A DNA stretch of 64,000 bases from Zonotrichia leucophrys gambelii (taxonomy: Eukaryota > Chordata > Aves > Passeriformes > Passerellidae): positions 42,012,729-42,076,728 of the forward strand of contig NC_088169.1 in NCBI RefSeq assembly GCF_028769735.1. Reading direction: 5' to 3'. Below, piece by piece: positions 61,658-64,000 of this stretch. Below the pieces are notes generated by a model. It was given only the letters and a program-made list of their open reading frames with translations, had not been told where the DNA came from and searched no databases. The first letter of the stretch is position 1; the number at the start of each line of letters is the position of its first letter. Made by a program: the position numbers and the translations under genes.

Positions 61658-62216
61658 TTGTCAGTGACATGTTTACAAAGATCCAGTTCTGTATATGATG
61701 CTACATCTGTATTTCTCATTCCAAAATTTCATAATAGAAATTATTAAATTAATTTGTTTCAAATAACTGGGTTGAAAACTTCTTGAGTTTGGCCAGAATA
61801 CAAAGAAAGTTGTTTGAGGGTTCTTATATGTCTATATATATTTACTTCTATATATGTATATACACATACACATAATACATACACATATGAGTATGTAAAA
61901 AAGCACTTTCTGCCATGGGTTCAGATGCAAGGAGTATTACACAGATGGAGACACTGATTTATCCTTTCTGGAACAACTTTAGGCAGTCTGGATTTCCTTT
62001 CCTCTGCTACTCAGAAACCAAAAAAGAAGTTCAAGAAGATCTATATTAAACTTCAGCTGTTGATCTGTCTCCTCTCTGGACTTGACCCAGGCTGAACATA
62101 TCTTACACAATTTGGTTATTCTAAGACCTTACAGCCTGGTGTATGCAAATGAATGTCCCCTATATAAGATCTGCCCAGAAGTGAAGAGAATACAAGGTTT
62201 ATACTTAACTTTCAGC
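61658..62216. other. Non-coding spacer with AT/CA simple sequence
   Basis: No gene seen. It includes the TA/CA-rich tract at 61,825-61,897 listed separately. Confidence 0.45.
61825..61897 (+). repeat. TA/CA-rich simple tract
   Basis: Degenerate TATATG, TATATA and ACACAT units, probably a decayed dinucleotide microsatellite. Confidence 0.75.
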
Positions 62217-62307
62217 AGATAGATATAGATATAGATATAGATATAGATATAGATATAGATATAGATATAGATATAGATATAGATATAGATATAGACAGAT
62301 ATATATA
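62217..62307 (+). repeat. Hexanucleotide microsatellite (AGATAT)12
   Basis: Twelve uninterrupted AGATAT units cover 62,221-62,292, with degenerate flanks (AGAT before, AGACAGATATATATA after). Perfect arrays of this length are usually polymorphic. Confidence 0.97.
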
Positions 62308-62702
62308 AGTGCTTTGCTGAATAAGTCTTTGCCCAAGAACATGCTTATTTCTGATTCAAGGCTACACTACTAGATCAATAGAAACACCAGAGGGATTCAT
62401 CATTGGCCCTTTCTCCCAAAGACCTCAAAAAAGTCAGGATTCTCTAGGTAAGAACAAGATTTATTCCACCAGAATCAAAAACAAAGCTTATGAGAGCCTG
62501 TGTGACATGTGCCCATGGCACTAAGCACACAGCAGTGTCACTGCCCTGGGTGCTGCTCCCTGGTCTTGGGCCCTCATAAAATCTCACAAATGTGGAGCTG
62601 GCTAAGTGTGGAAACAGCATGTTTGTGCCTTGGTCTCAGTCCATTATGAGTATCCCATAAGGACACAGTTGTGAATCCTCATAATTTCTACAATCTTTTC
62701 TC
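62308..62702. other. Spacer, nothing recognised
   Basis: About 400 bases of ordinary sequence between the hexanucleotide array and the T/G tract. No gene or repeat was identified. Confidence 0.4.
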
Positions 62703-62890
62703 CAAAGCCTTCTTTAGTTTTGGTTTGGGCTTTTTGTTGTTGTTGCTGTTCTTTTTGTTTGGGATTTTTTTTTGTTGGGTTTTTGTTTTCTTTTTGTTTT
62801 TGTTTTTGTTTTTTGTTTTTTTTTTTTTTTTGTTTTTGGTTTTTTGTTTTTTTTGGGTGTGTGTGGTTTTTTTTGGGTGGGGGTTGGGGC
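62703..62890 (+). repeat. Long T/G-rich low-complexity tract
   Basis: Nearly 190 bases composed almost entirely of T and G, with many TTTTTG units and a T run of about fourteen near 62,817-62,830. Apparent proteins here (F-, L- and C-rich on the plus strand, K-, N- and Q-rich on the minus strand) are artefacts of composition. Confidence 0.93.
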
Positions 62891-63104
62891 AGGGAGAAGG
62901 ATGTTGGCATTTATTATTTGTTTTATATCTCAGCTCCATCTCTTTGGGACAGACTTATATCATCCTCCTAACTATTTGGGGTACTGTAGCACAAGTCTTG
63001 GCTGTGTACCAGGGCAGAAAATCTGGTGCTGCTGCAGCACAAACAGGTACTAGCACTGTGCCATGATTTATCCATTACTTAATCTTGGAATCTTTTTAAG
63101 ATCT
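62891..63104. other. Spacer, no gene seen
   Basis: Ordinary sequence between the T/G tract and the CR1 tail. Confidence 0.4.
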
Positions 63105-63235
63105 TTTAGGTTGGAAAAAACCTTTAAGATCATGGAGTCCAACCATTGACCCAGCATACCAAGTCCACCATGTCCCTAAGTGCCACACCTACACATCTTT
63201 AAATACCTCTGGGACTGGTGACTCCCCCAGTTGGC
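63105..63235 (-). mobile_element. CR1 LINE 3'-end fragment
   Basis: The plus strand shows a CR1 tail in reverse: TTAGGTTGGAAAAAACC at 63,106, AAGATCATGGAGTCCAACCA at about 63,127, CCATGTCCCTAAGTGCCAC at about 63,168 and ATCTTTAAATACCTC near 63,197. The element therefore lies on the minus strand with its 3' end at about 63,105, and only about 130 bases remain, a strong 5' truncation typical of CR1. The wording differs from the tail at 17.0 kb, so it belongs to another CR1 subfamily. The right limit is approximate. Confidence 0.85.
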
Positions 63236-64000
63236 AGCAAGAAAATAATTGACCTCCAAGGCCCAACCTGTGAGGCTTTGCTGGGTCTTTAGGGTGCTGA
63301 TGGGGCCCCAAGTACAGCTGGAAGTACAGCTCTTTTAGGGTTAATTTTCCAAGGGTTAGGCCATAAAACTAGAAGCCCCAGCTGCAAAGCATATCTGGGG
63401 GAGTCAGAAAGTGATGATCCCTTTCTCTCTCCTCCACAGATCTGGAGACTGAGCATAAACCAGTTTCTCTGTTTCCACACAGCACTTTTCTGATTCCACA
63501 TAACCAAACCCATGCTTGGCAAGGAGGGAATGAATCAGACATCTTTCCATCTGGAAAATCACCATCCTGTTCTTCATGTATGGGAGGAGGAGAGGGGAAG
63601 TATCAATCTTCTCCTCACCATCAGTGAGCCCTGATAAACATGTAGTTTGGCAGACTGAATAACAAACTTCTCATGGTCTTTTGTAGTAATCAGCAAGCAG
63701 CAAAGTACAAAAGCCCTACTGCTGAAAACCTGAGGAGCTTTGTCTTGGGAGGGTGAACATGCTACCTCTTGGGCTTGCCTTCCTCAAAAAGAAAAATATG
63801 TGGTGCTAGTCAGGGGAGCAGCCAGATCTGGAAGGCCATGTGCTGGTTTTGGCTCACTGAAGAAAGCCAGCATCTGGTTCAGCTCTGTTTCAAAGTTAAA
63901 ATTTCTTAAATGGAGCCAAATATTTAAATAATATTAATAATTTTATTTCCTGAATATTAACTATGGTATATGGTATAATGACTTCTGTACCTGCAATAAA
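63236..64000. other. Right edge, no gene seen
   Basis: Ordinary AT-rich sequence. Minus- and plus-strand frames of 60-80 codons have no recognisable content. Confidence 0.45.

Noticed and set aside
62644..63066. Proteins rich in F/L/C (plus) and K/N/Q (minus)
   Set aside because: They are translations of the T/G low-complexity tract.
1..64000. CRISPR arrays, bacterial operons or phage-type systems
   Set aside because: There are no regularly spaced repeats with spacers and no dense long frames. The CR1 elements show this is vertebrate DNA.

Overview
The window looks like vertebrate nuclear DNA, most probably from a bird. The best evidence is three fragments of CR1 LINE retrotransposons, including the characteristic avian CR1 3' end. 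Other signs are AT-rich composition with scarce CpG outside a few patches, T/G-rich low-complexity tracts, and the lack of any long open frame (the longest ATG-to-stop frame is 184 codons in 64 kb). A songbird is a guess; the sequence does not prove the order. I recognise no protein-coding exon of a known gene and no RNA gene, so this is probably intergenic DNA or long introns.

Layout. Bases 1-560 are GC-richer, with a short AGGACCT repeat cluster. From 560 to 17,017 I see only simple repeats and one weak exon-like segment (9283-9435). A minus-strand CR1 at 17,018-18,300 keeps the endonuclease motifs but has lost the reverse transcriptase. A plus-strand CR1 3'-region fragment lies at 19,145-19,468 and abuts an open antisense stretch of unknown origin. 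From 19,660 to 28,960 there is no supported gene. A weak CpG cluster (28,970-29,455) precedes a probable solo LTR on the minus strand (29,528-30,052). The middle (30,053-55,200) holds only simple repeats, including a 29-bp minisatellite at 33,602-33,698.

The right-hand part is the most structured. It has a possible terminal exon (55,238-55,580) and a small CpG patch (57,170-57,255). A CpG-dense block at 58,750-58,975 carries ATTGG, ZNF143-like and YY1-like sites in 62 bp and leads into a 51-codon open frame with a hydrophobic segment. Three perfect inverted repeats lie within 430 bp (61,228-61,657), two of them directly abutting. They are followed by a 12-unit hexanucleotide array (62,217-62,307), a long T/G tract and a third CR1 tail (63,105-63,235).

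No pathway or operon-like organisation can be described. The items most worth following are the palindrome cluster, the promoter-like block at 58.75-58.98 kb, the internally deleted CR1 and the LTR-like element. All calls come from reading the sequence; no alignment or search was run.
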